DNA of 64,000 bases from contig OY979717.1 of assembly GCA_963855995.1 (NCBI GenBank), positions 36,537,497 to 36,601,496 of the forward strand, in the 5' to 3' direction. Both the position numbers and the translations under genes were made by a program. Under the pieces are notes generated by a model that saw only the letters and a list, made by a program, of their open reading frames with translations, was not told the origin of the DNA and searched no databases. Position 1 is the stretch's first letter; each line of letters starts with the position of its first letter. Positions 40,732 through 51,620 of the stretch are shown here, in pieces. Source of the DNA: Muricea muricata (lineage: Eukaryota; Cnidaria; Anthozoa; Malacalcyonacea; Plexauridae).

Positions 40732-41640
40732 AAAATGTCAAGTCAACTTCATAATATATAACATATAATATAATTTACCGGACAAGTTGATACAAGTTAC
40801 TACTATATGCCTATGCATCATTGCATAACGTAATATATAACTAAATTTTAGTTGTAATACTTTTGTAATGCGATTTTTGTTGTGCGATTGTAATTCTTCA
40901 TTCAATTACTTGATGGAAATTCAAAACTGCAATAAACTGTTAATTGTCAATAACAAATCCCCCTGTTTGAAATTCTACCTGCCTTTTTCCACTCGAGAAT
41001 GAGACACAGTGATTTACGTTCAGAAAAATTTACTCTGAATGAAGCTATAAATTATTTCATCTGAATCTACTATAAATGAAAATTGCTGTTCAACAACTTC
41101 ATGAATAACCTTCAAGATTGCCCGCTGCGCATCCGAATGGTGCGAGTTCGATTCTCACGCACAATTAAGTTTTGGCTTTATCGTGCTTGTTCATAAGGTA
41201 CTGCGGACCAAAAATTTTTGAACCGAAGTAACCATGGTCGAGGAATGCATCTCTAATAAAGCTTTTATCTTACCCTCTAAATCGAAGACATGTTATTAAA
41301 ACTTGACGTATACTACCTGAAATAGGCAATGAAAACACCATGATGGTTAACTGTACCCAGATTTTGGACCGCAGTAACGATGGTCGAGAAATGTACTATC
41401 TTTCTCTGAACCAAAATGCAGCACCTAAAATATTGTGAAAAATAATTACCGTTAGCTGTACCGAGAACTATAATCATGAAATGTAGATATACCATAATAA
41501 ATATCGTGGTGAAGTCCAAACTGTCCATATATGGCAATAACGTATGAAAAGAGTACCATTAACGGAAGTTTTCTATATTAAATGCTTGCATCTTTTAATT
41601 AGGTCGAGCTTGCCTTAAGAAAAATAGACTAAAGCCCAAA
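40732..41640. other. AT-rich stretch with a tRNA-like B box and a local duplication
   Basis: At 41118-41170 GAATGGTGCGAGTTCGATTCTCACGCACAA (shown in part) has a perfect B box, but no matching A box is upstream. A related tRNA-like sequence lies inverted at 41641-41700. Short duplicated pieces (AACCATGGTCGAG near 41229 and AACGATGGTCGAG near 41378) suggest an old repeat. No gene. Confidence 0.45.
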
Positions 41641-41700
41641 TTGCGTGCGAGAATCGAACTCACATCCATCACCTTGAGAGGTAATGCTCACTCAGCACAA
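41641..41700 (-). ncRNA. tRNA-like sequence, probable SINE head
   Basis: On the minus strand TGCTGAGTGAGCATTACCTC resembles a tRNA D-arm/A box, and GAGTTCGATTCTCGCACGC is a B box with a paired T stem. CCA-side acceptor pairing is poor. A tRNA-derived SINE is likelier than a functional tRNA. The tail after the B box (AATTTGGGCTTTA) is shared with the plus-strand copy at 41118-41190. Confidence 0.5.
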
Positions 41701-42654
41701 TTTTGAGGCTTTGTATAGAACTCTTCTTATGCTCCTGATGGGCTGCTATGATAAGCGCCTACTGCACGTAGTTATATAGTAATCTGCAAGGAAAATCATC
41801 GAAAACCAGTCATGCTAAGTGAAGGTGTTATGTGTTATACCCCCAAGCAAAACATATGAAAAAAGTTTAACATAGAAGCCAAATGATATCCGCGCAAACA
41901 TGAGATGCTGCGTGGAGAGCTCTAAATTGGTTAGTTACTTGAGCACATTTTACATTCCTTGCCCACCTCTGGCAGAACAGACAATTTCATTAACCATAAA
42001 ACGAACCCCGAATATCATCACCACATGCACACTTGTTTGAAATTGTAATTTTGTTTGCTTCTCATAATAAAAAATGGATAGATGCTTAACAATTTATATA
42101 ATATACTGTATATATAGAAATATATAATTATTCATTTACGGTCATGCTCCTCGACGATTGCGATTGTGCATGTGTGATTAATTACACATAATTCTGTTCC
42201 TTGAACTTAGCATAGAACAACCATGCTCTAAAACAATTCAAACCTTCTGTCTCGCGTATTACGTGAACAACAGCATATAGATGTGAAAAAGTTCATCAAT
42301 TAATTACCGAATTAATTAATAAAGGCAGAGATGCTGTATGTACAGCGAAATTCCCAATATGTGACGGACGATTCACGAATGACGAGGCCAGTATTGACGT
42401 CTGTTTTCCACTTCAGCTCAACATATCGTGATTATTTTGAGAACAATCAGGCAGAACTAATTATATGAAGGCAATAGAACACACTACGTTTCCGAACGAG
42501 GTTGAAGTGAAAAATTCAGTCAGAGATAATTTATAGAAGAAATAATTTATGGCCAAGCGTGCATGAGTCGCATAACACTGCGCTGAGTACTCGAATCCCA
42601 ATAGAATCAAGTACTGAACAAGTTGTCATAAACTGGGATGTCAAGAAAACATAC

Positions 42655-42787
42655 CACTGTCTCTAAAATTCATAAACGTGTCCTTGACTTCAGTAACAAA
42701 TCCTTCTCGAACAACCTCAACAACTGTGTTTTTGGACGCATCCTCGTGCCGCAAATTGTTTCTGACTATTGCACAGCATCGTCGATA
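42655..42787 (-). CDS. Exon 4 of a candidate cellular gene
   Basis: The minus-strand frame YRRCCAIVRNNLRHEDASKN, then VREGFVTEVKDTFMNFRDS, spans 44 codons plus one base. The acceptor is TTTGATAG and the donor is CAGTG/GTATGT. It enters in phase 0, matching the exit of exon 3. The intron between them is 109 bp. I found no exon 5, so the 3' part of the gene is unknown or lost. Confidence 0.72.
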
Positions 42788-42896
42788 CTATCAAATTTCT
42801 CATTTATCTATAATAGAACGTGTATGTAAAACACATATTAGTTATTACGTGCTAGGATTTGCATATACTGTAGAACACGTATAGGATTGACAGTAC

Positions 42897-43074
42897 CTTC
42901 TGAACGTACTGATTTATGTTAATCACTGCGTTTAGTGCAGATCCTAAACGAGAGAAATTCTGCCTCATTTCGATTCCAGTCAGATGTACAGAAAGAATGC
43001 ACCAAAAGCAGTTACCAAAAGCACTTGCTTGAAAAGGTTCAACCTGAATGCTACCATCCTCACTAGGAATGAAA
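42897..43074 (-). CDS. Exon 3 of the candidate cellular gene, with a GNCFW motif
   Basis: The frame FIPSEDGSIQVEPF, then ASAFGNCFWCILSVHLTG, then RLGSALNAVININQYVQK, runs 59 codons plus one leading base that completes the codon split at exon 2. Acceptor AATGTGCTTAG, donor GAAG/GTACTG. The GNCFW..LS stretch resembles the Cys loop of OTU-type cysteine proteases (xGNCLFxxLS), but the preceding Asp is Phe here. The OTU idea is weak and rests on this motif only. Confidence 0.72.
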
Positions 43075-43199
43075 CTAAGCACATTGAACAAAAATAATGC
43101 AAATTACAATAAATGGCAAACATCTCAATGATTCATCTCTACCACCATATTTATCATAAGCATACTTACCAACTATCATACACTAAGTACAATAATCAC

Positions 43200-43351
43200 C
43201 TTCTATCAAGCCTTTCCAAACCAGTGTAGTCATGCACATGTGGTTGCAAAGTTACATGGCTATTGCACATACGGTTCATCACTAGAGAGGCACAAGAGCT
43301 TCCGACAAACTGCAAGAACACTGCCGCAGCATTCATCATCAGAAAAATCAC
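43200..43351 (-). CDS. Exon 2 of the candidate cellular gene
   Basis: The frame VIFLMMNAAAVFLQFVGSSC, then RMCNSHVTLQPHVHDYTG, spans 50 codons plus two bases. Acceptor TTAGTGGACAG, donor GAAG/GTGATT. It starts in phase 0 (exon 1 ends in phase 0), and its phase-2 end is completed by the first base of exon 3. The hydrophobic run may be a buried helix or a membrane segment. Confidence 0.7.
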
Positions 43352-43579
43352 CTGTCCACTAAATCATAAAAAAACAGTCAGATTTTTTATAATCAGGAAA
43401 TAATTTTTTTCATACATGCATGTCAATTGTGACGGTACATATGTCAATCATTCATAAGATTGCTCATTCACAAATAAATTATCCATATCTCAGAGTCAAT
43501 CCGATAAAAAAAACCCCCACAATTTCTAAAGTATGTACATTTTCATCGTCTTCATTCATGATGTTTTGATCAATGTAAC

Positions 43580-43744
43580 CTCTGCAGAAAGGTTAAAATC
43601 AACAGCGGCAGATGCGAAAAGGCTTTCATCTGTTCTAGTAGAATCTTCTTGCTGTCCACGTGCCGAAAGAGCAGCTGCATGCAGAAGTGACTGGAACCAA
43701 TCTCGATACGCATTCAAAACTATGTCTAGCTCTGAAGAACTCAT
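43580..43744 (-). CDS. Exon 1 of a candidate cellular gene (MSSSELDIVL...)
   Basis: An ATG opens 55 codons (MSSSELDIVLNAYRDWFQSL, then HAAALSARGQQEDS, ending VDFNLSAE) up to donor AGAG/GTTACA in phase 0. The four exons at 43744-42655 join with matching phases through introns of 228, 125 and 109 bp, all GT-AG, giving an open frame of about 209 codons. I do not recognise the protein. Being single-copy in the window, with ordinary amino-acid composition, it is more likely a cellular gene than a transposon gene. Its upstream side meets a LINE remnant at about 43900. Confidence 0.72.
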
Positions 43745-43909
43745 TTTTGGACGGGATACAGATTTGTTGTTTGGGTTTCTTCAAATAACATTTTCTGGCC
43801 AACACTGTCGTTTGCAACTTCCGCTTGGACAGAGCCACCGCTGGTGGTGGGGTGCTGGCCTTATGTACCCTCTAGTATACCGGTTACCCGCTTAGTGACT
43901 GCTGAAGTC

Positions 43910-46115
43910 AGTAATAAAGAAGTGTTATGGTTATTACTGAAGCCCCCCGACAACACCAAGACCTCATAGTTCAATAATTGTTGGAGTAGTGTGTCATCCT
44001 CCAGGTAAATCCACTGAGAACAATAATGCTATGACGGGGATATCTTACAACCTGCCTTGATAGCTTCCCTACCAATAGACCATCAAGCAGAATTGTTATT
44101 GCAGGGGACTTTAATAAATTAAACCTAAGTCGTCTGTGCAATCGTTTTGATTTAAAGAAACATGTAACGGCTCCAACTAGAGGTAATAATATCTTGGATC
44201 AATATTGTACTAATATGCATAAATTGTTTAACCCAGACCAACACCTCCCTCCAATTGGCCGTTCAGACCATCAATGCCCACTTCTAACCCCTTCTGTGAT
44301 GCAGAAGACGCCCGCTAAATCCAAACGAATTAGGCTCTTGACTGCTAGTTACCGTAACGCTCTTAGTCTGAGAATTATTCAGGAATACTGGACACCAGCA
44401 TATGAAGCTCAAGATATCGACGAGAAAGTAGGAAATTTCAATTCCATCTTGACGAAGATAGTGCATGAAACTATCCCCGAAAAAACGGTCCGTGTCCATG
44501 AATCAGATAAACCGTGGATGACAGGTTATATTCAAGTCAAAATTAAACAGCGGCAACGGGCATACGCCAGAGGTGACCTAGTTCGTTACAGTCAATTATG
44601 TGACACTGTTCGAGGGCTAATATCTCAAGCCAAAGCTAGGTATTATAATTCTAAAGCAAAGGATCTACGATCGTCCAACCCAGCAATGTGGTATAAGACA
44701 ATCAATGCTCTTATTGGAGCAAATGACACCAACACTAGGGTGCGTATCCCTGAAATGGAAATCCAAGAAACAGCTGAAAAATTGCAATCTGCGTTTACTA
44801 AACCCTGGGCAAATCTGAGAAATGAAAATAAAGTAGACGCTGATGAAGTTAATCACTTGCTCAAGGATACACCGCCTCGACAACCTTCAATTGGTCAAGT
44901 CAAAAGTCATCTAAATCACTTAAGCCCAAGGAAAGCGATTGGGGTAGACAATATCCCGGCATGGATTCTTAAACATTTCTCGGAAGACCTCGCACCTGTG
45001 ATACATGACATTATTATAAACAATTATTGGATGAGGTTTTCGTGATGCGCGGAATTATCAATGTCGAGGTAAGAGTTATCAGCCGAGCCGAAGGAGAAGC
45101 AGATAACTCTTACCGAGACATTGATAATTTTGCATATCACAAAAACCGAATGCGATAATTGTTTTATTATACATTGTAAGTCTTTTTTCTCAAGCAATTG
45201 ACGAATTTTGTCTTCCAAAGAGCTTAAAATAACATGAAACAGAAAATATCGAAAAAAATGTTGCCATGCCAACCATTGATGCCAACGAATAACGCATACA
45301 GTAATAATCTGCACCGTAGGCTCAATATGCAGATAACTCAGTTATCTGCAGATTGTGTGATGGTCGCATTTATCTGATGCAACTGACCAATCACAACGCA
45401 TAAAACAACTGCAATGTATAATAATATGCAGTATTAGTCAATGCCGTTATCCAATCTTATGTAAACATGCTTTAATAACGCCGGTACCTAAGGTCACAAA
45501 CCCATGCGACATTGAAAATGACTTCTGCAAGATATCTATTCTCCCGCAGATGGCCAAAATCATCGAAAAAATTCAACTCCAACTGAATGGTCCGGATCTT
45601 AAGGTTAAAAATAACCAGTATGCGTTTACTCAGGGAAGGCCCACTGTATCCGCCTTAATATCTATCACTCAAAAATGGTATGACACCTCCAATCCAAACT
45701 GGAGATGATATTATCGAAAGAGTAAAAACTTTTAAACTACTCGGTGTTTGGTGCCAAAACGACTTGAAATGGAATGAACATATTGAGCAAATTACTCGTA
45801 AAGCTAATAGAAGACTCCTTCATCTCAGGCAATGTATGAAATCTCATTTACCGACGGAAGTCGGACTTACGACATACACGTCAAAGATTAGACCCATTTT
45901 AGAATACGCTAGCCCGGTGGCCTGCAAGGATACTTGCAAAATGCAGTGGAAAAGGTACAGAGAAGAAGCTTACGTATATTAGGTTTGGACAGCAACTTCC
46001 TACCAACTCTAGAAACTAGAAGAAACAAAGCATCTAGTCGCAAGTTTGAAAGGATATGTAAAGATCCAGAACAACCGTGCCAAAATCTTTCCAGACAAGA
46101 TAATGAACCCTTATG
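43910..46115 (+). pseudogene. LINE (CR1/L2/jockey-like) remnant: endonuclease end, RT, C-terminus
   Basis: The C-terminal endonuclease motif IVIAGDFNKLNL lies near 44095. An open frame 44194-45045 continues DQYCTNMHKLF, then GRSDHQCPL, the linker, and RT start ISPRKAIGVDNIPAWIL (shown as LSPRKAIGVDNIP). After a 437-bp foldback insertion RT resumes near 45475 (TPVPKVTNPCDIEND, then AFTQGRPTVSALI) and skips the catalytic core by deletion. It ends with the typical C-terminal FKLLGVWCQNDLKW...RPILEYASPV (45680-45982) in shifted frames. It is inactive, with an AT-rich 3' tail to about 46400. Confidence 0.88.
45026..45462. mobile_element. Foldback element inserted in the LINE
   Basis: GGTTTTCGTGATGCGCGGAA, then TTATCAATGTCGAGGTAAG, is mirrored around 45090 by its complement, ending CATATCACAAAAACCG near 45152. 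The outer ends ATTGGAT (45026) and ATCCAAT (45456-45462) are also inverted. The LINE frame stops at the left edge and resumes at the right edge, so the interval is an insertion. The TSD is not clear. Confidence 0.7.
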
Positions 46116-46682
46116 AACTGCGAAGATATCCTAGGGAGTATTAAATATCTTCTAGTACAGAACGACATAAAAACTCATTTATATGTACCTCGTTGCTGTA
46201 AATAATTCTAAATTTTTTGATATACTGTGATAATGTTAGTATGCTTTCTTTTACTATCGTACAAACTCTATGTAAATTTAGAGTCAATTTATGACTATAT
46301 ACTTTTTTAACTGTAATATAGTAGTACTATAACTTGTTAATCCATTGTATTTTTCTCACATAAGATGGATCTTTTAATAAATTAATAAATAAATTATTAA
46401 TTATCATCTTAAAACTCTCATCTTAAAAGAAAGGTTTATAATATCCTAGGAAAAGATAGAGATTAAAAGATTATTATTATTATTATTAATTGAATAAATT
46501 TAAACCATTACTACGACACAATGACTTTAAAGAAGTCAAAAAGAAATCCTAAGGCTCATGAAACCAGGGATGGATTTCTTGGGGGTGCACAACATAAGAA
46601 AGTAATTTGAGTACTTTGAAATGCAGTAATTTGAAATAAAGTAACATCATTTTACTCCTTAATTTTAAGGGGGAGTGTTACA
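46116..46682. other. LINE 3' tail and AT-rich spacer
   Basis: Contains AATAAATTAATAAATAAATT near 46375 and an ATT microsatellite near 46470, both plausible LINE tail or target remains. No gene. Confidence 0.5.
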
Positions 46683-47158
46683 CACGGAGTACTCCTCCTC
46701 CTTACTAGAGCTGGCAGAGCCCCCCTCCTTACTAGAGCTGGCAGAGCCCCCCTCCCCCTTACTAGAGCTGGCAGAGCCCCCTCCTTACTACAGCTGGCAG
46801 AGCCCCCCTCCCCCTTACTAGAGCTGGCAGAGCCCCCCTCCCACTTACTAGAACTGGCAGAGCCCCCCCCTCCTTACTAGAGCTGGCAGAGCCTCCCTCC
46901 CCCTTACTAGAGCTGGCAGAGCCCCCCTCCCCCTTACTAGAGCTGGCAGAGCCCCCCTCTCCCTTACTAGAGCTGGCAGAGCCCCCCTCCTTACTAGAGC
47001 TGGCATAGCCCCCCTCCTTACTAGAGCTGGCAGAGCCCCCTCCTTACTAGAGCTGGCAGAGCCCCCCTCCCCCTTACTAGAGCTGGCAGAGCCCCCCTCA
47101 TTACTAGAGCTGGCAGAGCCCATCTCCCCCTTACTAGAGCTGGCAGAGCCCCATCCCC
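46683..47158. repeat. GC-rich minisatellite, ~24-32-bp units (CTTACTAGAGCTGGCAGAGCC)
   Basis: About seventeen copies of TTACTAGAGCTGGCAGAGCCC with C/T-rich linkers of variable length. The minus-strand ORF 46848-47186 (ALPALVRRG repeats) is a by-product of the repeat. The strand bias (C-rich top strand) contrasts strongly with the AT-rich surroundings. Confidence 0.92.
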
Positions 47159-47405
47159 ATACTAAATCCTTCCCTGCATGAAACAATATACAAATAATAA
47201 TATAAGACAGTATTTAAATGTAATATATACCACGCAGTACAATTTAGTTTTCTCATTGAAAAAACCCAACATTTTATGGAAAAATAAAAAAAAAGCCCAA
47301 TACAAAGCCCATATACAAAACCCAAAAAAAGAATAACCTAATGTATGAATTTATATGCTCCATGATGTGGTATGATTTGTGTACAAGGGTGATGATAGGA
47401 AATAC

Positions 47406-47439
47406 CTACTGTTGTTACAGAAACTGTTTCTGTGCAAGA
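47406..47439 (-). CDS. Possible short exon of the 47-51 kb gene
   Basis: 34 bp reading LHRNSFCNNS after completion of the split codon from the exon at 47517-47648. Acceptor ATTTTGAAAG, donor GTAG/GTATTT. The phase fits, but the exon is tiny and its acceptor weak. Confidence 0.3.
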
Positions 47440-47516
47440 CTTTCAAAATATGTCACAACGAGGATGATTTTATGAAATTGCCCAAATTATATTTTCATTC
47501 AATCAAGGAAACATAC

Positions 47517-47648
47517 CAGCATCTGCTGATTCCTGCACTGCAGTACACACCAATTTCCTACGTGTTTCTATGTTGATCTGGGTGTAACCGTCCACAATAG
47601 GTATAGTTGCTGTTGTTGATGGTCCAGATGTTGATGGAGGATTTTGTC
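47517..47648 (-). CDS. Exon (QNPPSTSGPSTTATIPIVDG...) of a candidate gene
   Basis: The minus-strand frame is a Pro/Ser/Thr-rich linker followed by YTQINIETRRKLVCTAVQES. Acceptor CTTTTTATACCTAG, donor GCTG/GTATGT, phase 1 in and phase 1 out. Direct joining to the exon at 49061-49136 would create TGA at the junction. A further exon must therefore lie in 47649-49060, or the two belong to different transcripts. Function unknown. Confidence 0.55.
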
Positions 47649-48006
47649 CTAGGTATAAAAAGTCAATAAAATTTAAAATTCTGCCATTTACTAATGAAAT
47701 GCCTGTTAATCATAAATACTTACTGTAACCTATCACTTAAGCCACATCATGGATTTCTTGTAATACATTGTTTTGCATGTAATGCATCAAAATGTATGAA
47801 CAGCACAATGGTATAAGAACTGTTGGGGTGTACAATTAACTACTGGTATTATAAATAAAAAGGTATTACACCTCACCAATGTTCTGGAGAAGGGGGAATG
47901 ACCTTAGGTTGCTCATGATATTATATCACCAAATTTGACATGGGACTTTGTTTAATTATTCATGATAAAGGGTTCTTGCTATAAATGCGATGGCCCCACA
48001 AATAAC

Positions 48007-48652
48007 TTTTGGCAAAGCCATAAAACCAGTAAACATACAAATAAATTTTTATTAAGTAACGTTTCATCTTTAACTAAGACATCTTCAGACCAAATTGTAT
48101 AAAATTACAAGGCTAGCGAATATATACGCTAAAATTATTTACTAGGTGTTATGTTACAAAGGTTGTGCTAATAGATATAGGATAGGAAGGTGTAGGAAGG
48201 TACATCACAGTACGAACAGACAAAGGATAGGACAAAGACAAAGGTAGCAAAGACAGTATTAAAGAAGATTAAGTGGAATTGAGCTACTCTGGACACTAAG
48301 AGTGGGCTTGAGCTTAGATATCAAAAGGCTTTCGTGAATCATTAATTCACGATCGTCTGAACAAGAGGAAAGGATTTCGAAGTCATTAACACTTAACCTT
48401 CTTTAATACTCTCTTTGTCTTTGTCCTATCCTTCATGTGTTCATCCTGTCATGTACCTTCCTACACCTTCCTATCCTATATCTACTAGCACAACCTTTGT
48501 AACATAACACCTTGTAAATAATTTTAGCTTATATTCACTAGCCTTGTAATTTTATACCATTTAGTCTGAAGAGGTCTTAAGCTAAAGATGAAACATTTCT
48601 TCATAAAAATTTATTTATATTTTTACTGGTTTTAGGGCTTTGCTAAAACTTA
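48007..48652. mobile_element. ~650-bp foldback element with ~270-bp arms
   Basis: Left arm from TTTTGGCAAAGCCATAAAACC to about 48285 and right arm from about 48385 to GGTTTTAGGGCTTTGCTAAAA are inverted copies. Shared stretches include ACAAAGGTTGTGCTA, ATAGGATAGGAAGGTGTAGG and CAAAGGATAGGACAAAGAC. The loop is ~100 bp. It sits in an intron of the candidate gene. No coding. Confidence 0.88.
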
Positions 48653-49060
48653 GATGTTAGGCCATCATATTTAAAGCAAAAATTTGTTTCCCACCTGGCA
48701 AATCGCTAGCCACGATAATGATAACGGGTGATCAATTCTCCCATCACACACATGACGTGACATGACATGCAGTTCCATTGGTCTTCATGGGTTTTTTTAC
48801 ATCAAAATAAATAGTTATGTCACATGTGTGACAGGAAAATCACCATAAATATTAATTAATAGCAATTAGGCAGGCAAAAGTAACTTTGCAACTGTAGGCA
48901 AATTATATTTTTTAAATTAGATTCCAACAACCACCTATAATAAATTAAACAACAAGAAATATTTATACATACAGTAATAGCATTTGATAAATTGGTTAGT
49001 TCAGTCCAATTGAACAATTAACTTAACGATGCATGTCATATTATAATAAGAAACACTTAC

Positions 49061-49136
49061 ACAAAGAATGGAGTGTGCCATTCATCCGGTAAAAAACTAG
49101 TGCTGGCACCTTACTTCTTTCAGACCATTCAGTAAC
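49061..49136 (-). CDS. Exon (VTEWSERSKVPALVFYRM...) of the candidate gene
   Basis: 25 codons plus one base. Acceptor ATAATTTCTAG, consensus donor TTGT/GTAAGT, entering in phase 0 to match the exon at 50515-50584. Residues look like ordinary protein (VPALVFYRMNGTLHSL). No family recognised. Confidence 0.6.
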
Positions 49137-49329
49137 CTAGAAATTATTACATAGTACATGATTTTACAGTATTCACATACATGTAAAATATTATTCTGAA
49201 AAAATATATTAATATATCTTAGAAATCCTATATTGCAATCTGTTTAGGGCCAGATCCGATGATGTTCATGTGAGAAGGAATAGTCAGTTACTTAGTGGCA
49301 AATAATTACAAGAATGTAACAACACTATA

Positions 49330-49442
49330 CACAACAACGGTAACGGTAACCCCGAAAATTATGATTCGGCGTTTTGACTTTATTTAGTCATCATCAGGAA
49401 TCCTGTGTTGTATTTATTTGGAGTTACCATTGTTGTGTACTT
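49330..49442. repeat. Short inverted-repeat element (~110 bp)
   Basis: ACACAACAACGGTAACGGTAAC at the left and GTTACCATTGTTGTGTAC at the right are imperfect inverted repeats. Probably a small MITE. Confidence 0.55.
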
Positions 49443-49844
49443 TATGAAAATACTCAGTGGTTCCCACAATTAATAACAACACTATGGTATAGTATACTGT
49501 CTAAGACACTTGTACTGTCTATGTAGGGTAAGCGACAGCAGGAGCAAAGCTCGAGTATTTAATGAATACTCTGCATTGCCTCTGAACTCCTGCTCAGCTT
49601 TGTTGCTGCCTGCTCAAGTACTGCACCAATTGTCAATGTCATAAACTGCTGCTACACGACATCAAGGTAATGATTATCGGTATGCCTAAATTTACTTGAC
49701 GCCTTAATTAGACTAACTCCAACTAATACCAGTCAAAATGAAAGGGATGTAATATAGAATGTGTATCAAGCTTTTTATGTTTACTACATTTATTGAAAGT
49801 TTATTGAAAGAATTATTGTACTGGTCCACATTATAGATTTTATT

Positions 49845-50500
49845 CTATATACAGCATTTGCATGTCATTTAAATAAAATAGAAGCACATTAGAATGACAG
49901 GTAGATCAATACATAACGCTGAAAAACAAGGAAACCCTGCTTTTTTAACCATGAATAAACATACAGCTCAGGGGCTGGTTGTTTGAAGCCCGTTGAGCAA
50001 GGTAGATACATGTCATACTCCCATTTATCTTGTGAACATTACTCATTTCAAGATTTAAACACCAAATATGTAGTTGTATAGATTAGTGTTCTTTCCAGGT
50101 TGAAACACTATAATTTAACAATAATTGAGCTTCAAACAACTGGCTCCTGTACTGTTTACGTACTCGACATGGTTAACCATTAACAAAGCAATGTTTCAAA
50201 GGAACAAATCTTGTTACCTTATATTAATGAATTTTTGATGCAGTGTAATTTACTTCAATTTATTGCCATTATAGTTTTGAAAGTGTTAATAATTAATGCA
50301 ATTGTTCTTTGTTTCGTCCCATTGATTTTCACTTTACCAAATATATAATAAGGTGTTGTTATAGAACCTACTTAACTATCACAAACGATTTTCAAATAGA
50401 GCCATTGTCCTTCTTTCAGTGTTATTGACCTTCCAATCATTCTAATGTGCTTATATTTTGTTTAAATCATTAAATGACATGCAAGTGCTGTATTATGCCT
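49845..50500. mobile_element. Nested inverted-repeat elements
   Basis: The outer pair (49845-49930 and 50405-50500) shares GCATTTGCATGTCATTTAA and AAGCACATTAGAATGA in inverted orientation. An inner ~181-bp MITE (49969-50149) has ends CAGGGGCTGGTTGTTTGAAGC and the complement of GCTTCAAACAACTGGCTCCTG. CAGGGGC starts are hAT-like, but the 8-bp flanks do not match. The outer pair may be the host foldback into which the inner MITE inserted. Confidence 0.7.
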
Positions 50501-50514
50501 AGACACATACATAC

Positions 50515-50584
50515 CACTCGTTTCAAAGCATTTGATGTGTGATAATCACTTCCTTCTTTGTTTGACATCTTTCACAAATTCAAC
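50515..50584 (-). CDS. Exon with a possible start codon (MSNKEGSDYH...)
   Basis: Acceptor TTTTTGTTACAG, donor GAGTG/GTATGT. An ATG at 50568 gives MSNKEGSDYHTSNALKRV and exits in phase 0, which fits the exon at 49136. Reading through from the exon at 50758 meets a stop before the ATG. So either translation starts here or the upstream exon belongs to another isoform. Confidence 0.5.
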
Positions 50585-50757
50585 CTGTAACAAAAATTGT
50601 ATAAAACACAAGCACATTATATTGTGCTGTCAACTATAGCCTGGTGTGTATTGAATGCCATGCAGTCTGCTATGCTCCTTTACAGTATTCACCTGTTTTG
50701 TGTGTTAATGTTGGCTAGCTAAAGCTACTCCAGTACTTTTGTACAAAAACATATCAC

Positions 50758-50880
50758 CTTTTTTTCCTGGGAATATTTTTTCGTCTTTTCCCACTACCAA
50801 TGTTGACAGTGTGGTCGTGCTCCTTCATGCTTTCATTTGGGCTCCTCTTGTTTGATTCACTGTCTGATTCACAATTAATA
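50758..50880 (-). CDS. Upstream charged exon (ESDSESNKRSPNES...)
   Basis: The frame CESDSESNKRSPNESMKEHD, then HTVNIGSGKRRKN, ends at donor AAAG/GTGATA. Composition (acidic Ser, then a basic tract KRRKNIPRKK resembling a nuclear localisation signal) is typical of a disordered nuclear protein segment. The 5' limit is approximate. Phase does not carry into the next exon. Confidence 0.42.
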
Positions 50881-51472
50881 TCAGAATACGATTAACGAGA
50901 CTACGGAAATTAGTAAAATCACGGATAGTAAGTAAGTAAAAGCTCTATTTAAAGAGGGTAGCACTAAATAGCCGAGGCTAACAAACTTGTGGCCCTCAAG
51001 ATACTACAGCTTTCAATCACTCAGATAATACCGATTTTGAGATTTGTCATTGTGTTATGATTTTTTATAAATACGATTTTGTGGTCTTTACTTTCCCTGT
51101 GGACCAGAAAATATAAATAATAAATACAAAAAGCAGATTAGAAACATGTCCAAATTAGTCAGAAAGGCAGGGGTGGGATTTTACTTACCTGCTCGAGGAA
51201 CAAATTCTTTTGTTGATAATATTGTAGTTTACATGACCCTCAACACAAATCCAAATGTTGTTTTGGCAGATTCTTCTTGCGTGACTGAGTAAACATGCAT
51301 TTTATTCCTCGCCCAGCACAAGTTAAATTTTAAAGAAAATGGCGGCGAAAGTAACATGAGCCTGCAAATTTTTGACCGTACTTCATGTAGTTAATGGATA
51401 CAATGACTAGCAACGCTCACAAAACTGTACAAATTAAACGTTTCAAAACGCGGACAAATTTGAAGCATACTT
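50881..51472. other. Upstream region of the candidate gene
   Basis: No clear coding. AAAATGGCGGCGAAAG at 51337 (plus strand) looks like a start context, but its frame closes after five codons. It could be part of a promoter/5'-UTR of a divergent transcript. Confidence 0.3.
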
Positions 51473-51620
51473 ATCATTTATATACCCGGAGCGAGGGGGA
51501 TTCGGTAAAATATTTCCTGAAGTGATGACATTTCCCGAGGGCTTTAGCCCGAGGGTAATATCATCACTGAAGGAAATATTTCGCCGAATCCCCCGAGCGG
51601 AGGGTCTATAAATGATATAT
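51473..51620. repeat. 148-bp palindrome
   Basis: ATCATTTATATACCCGGAGCG, then GGGGGATTCGG and AAATATTTCCTGAAGTGATG, are mirrored on the right, ending TCTATAAATGATAT. The centre is GGGCTTTAGCCC. It is a foldback MITE of the same style as those at 17686, 35573 and 45026 but with different sequence. Confidence 0.88.

Noticed and set aside
41118..41170. Functional tRNA gene
   Set aside because: There is a good B box but no matching A box or acceptor stem. A SINE remnant is more likely.
46848..47186. 112-codon ORF with ALPALVRRG repeats
   Set aside because: It is a translation of the C-rich minisatellite. Unit lengths vary and are not frame-preserving.
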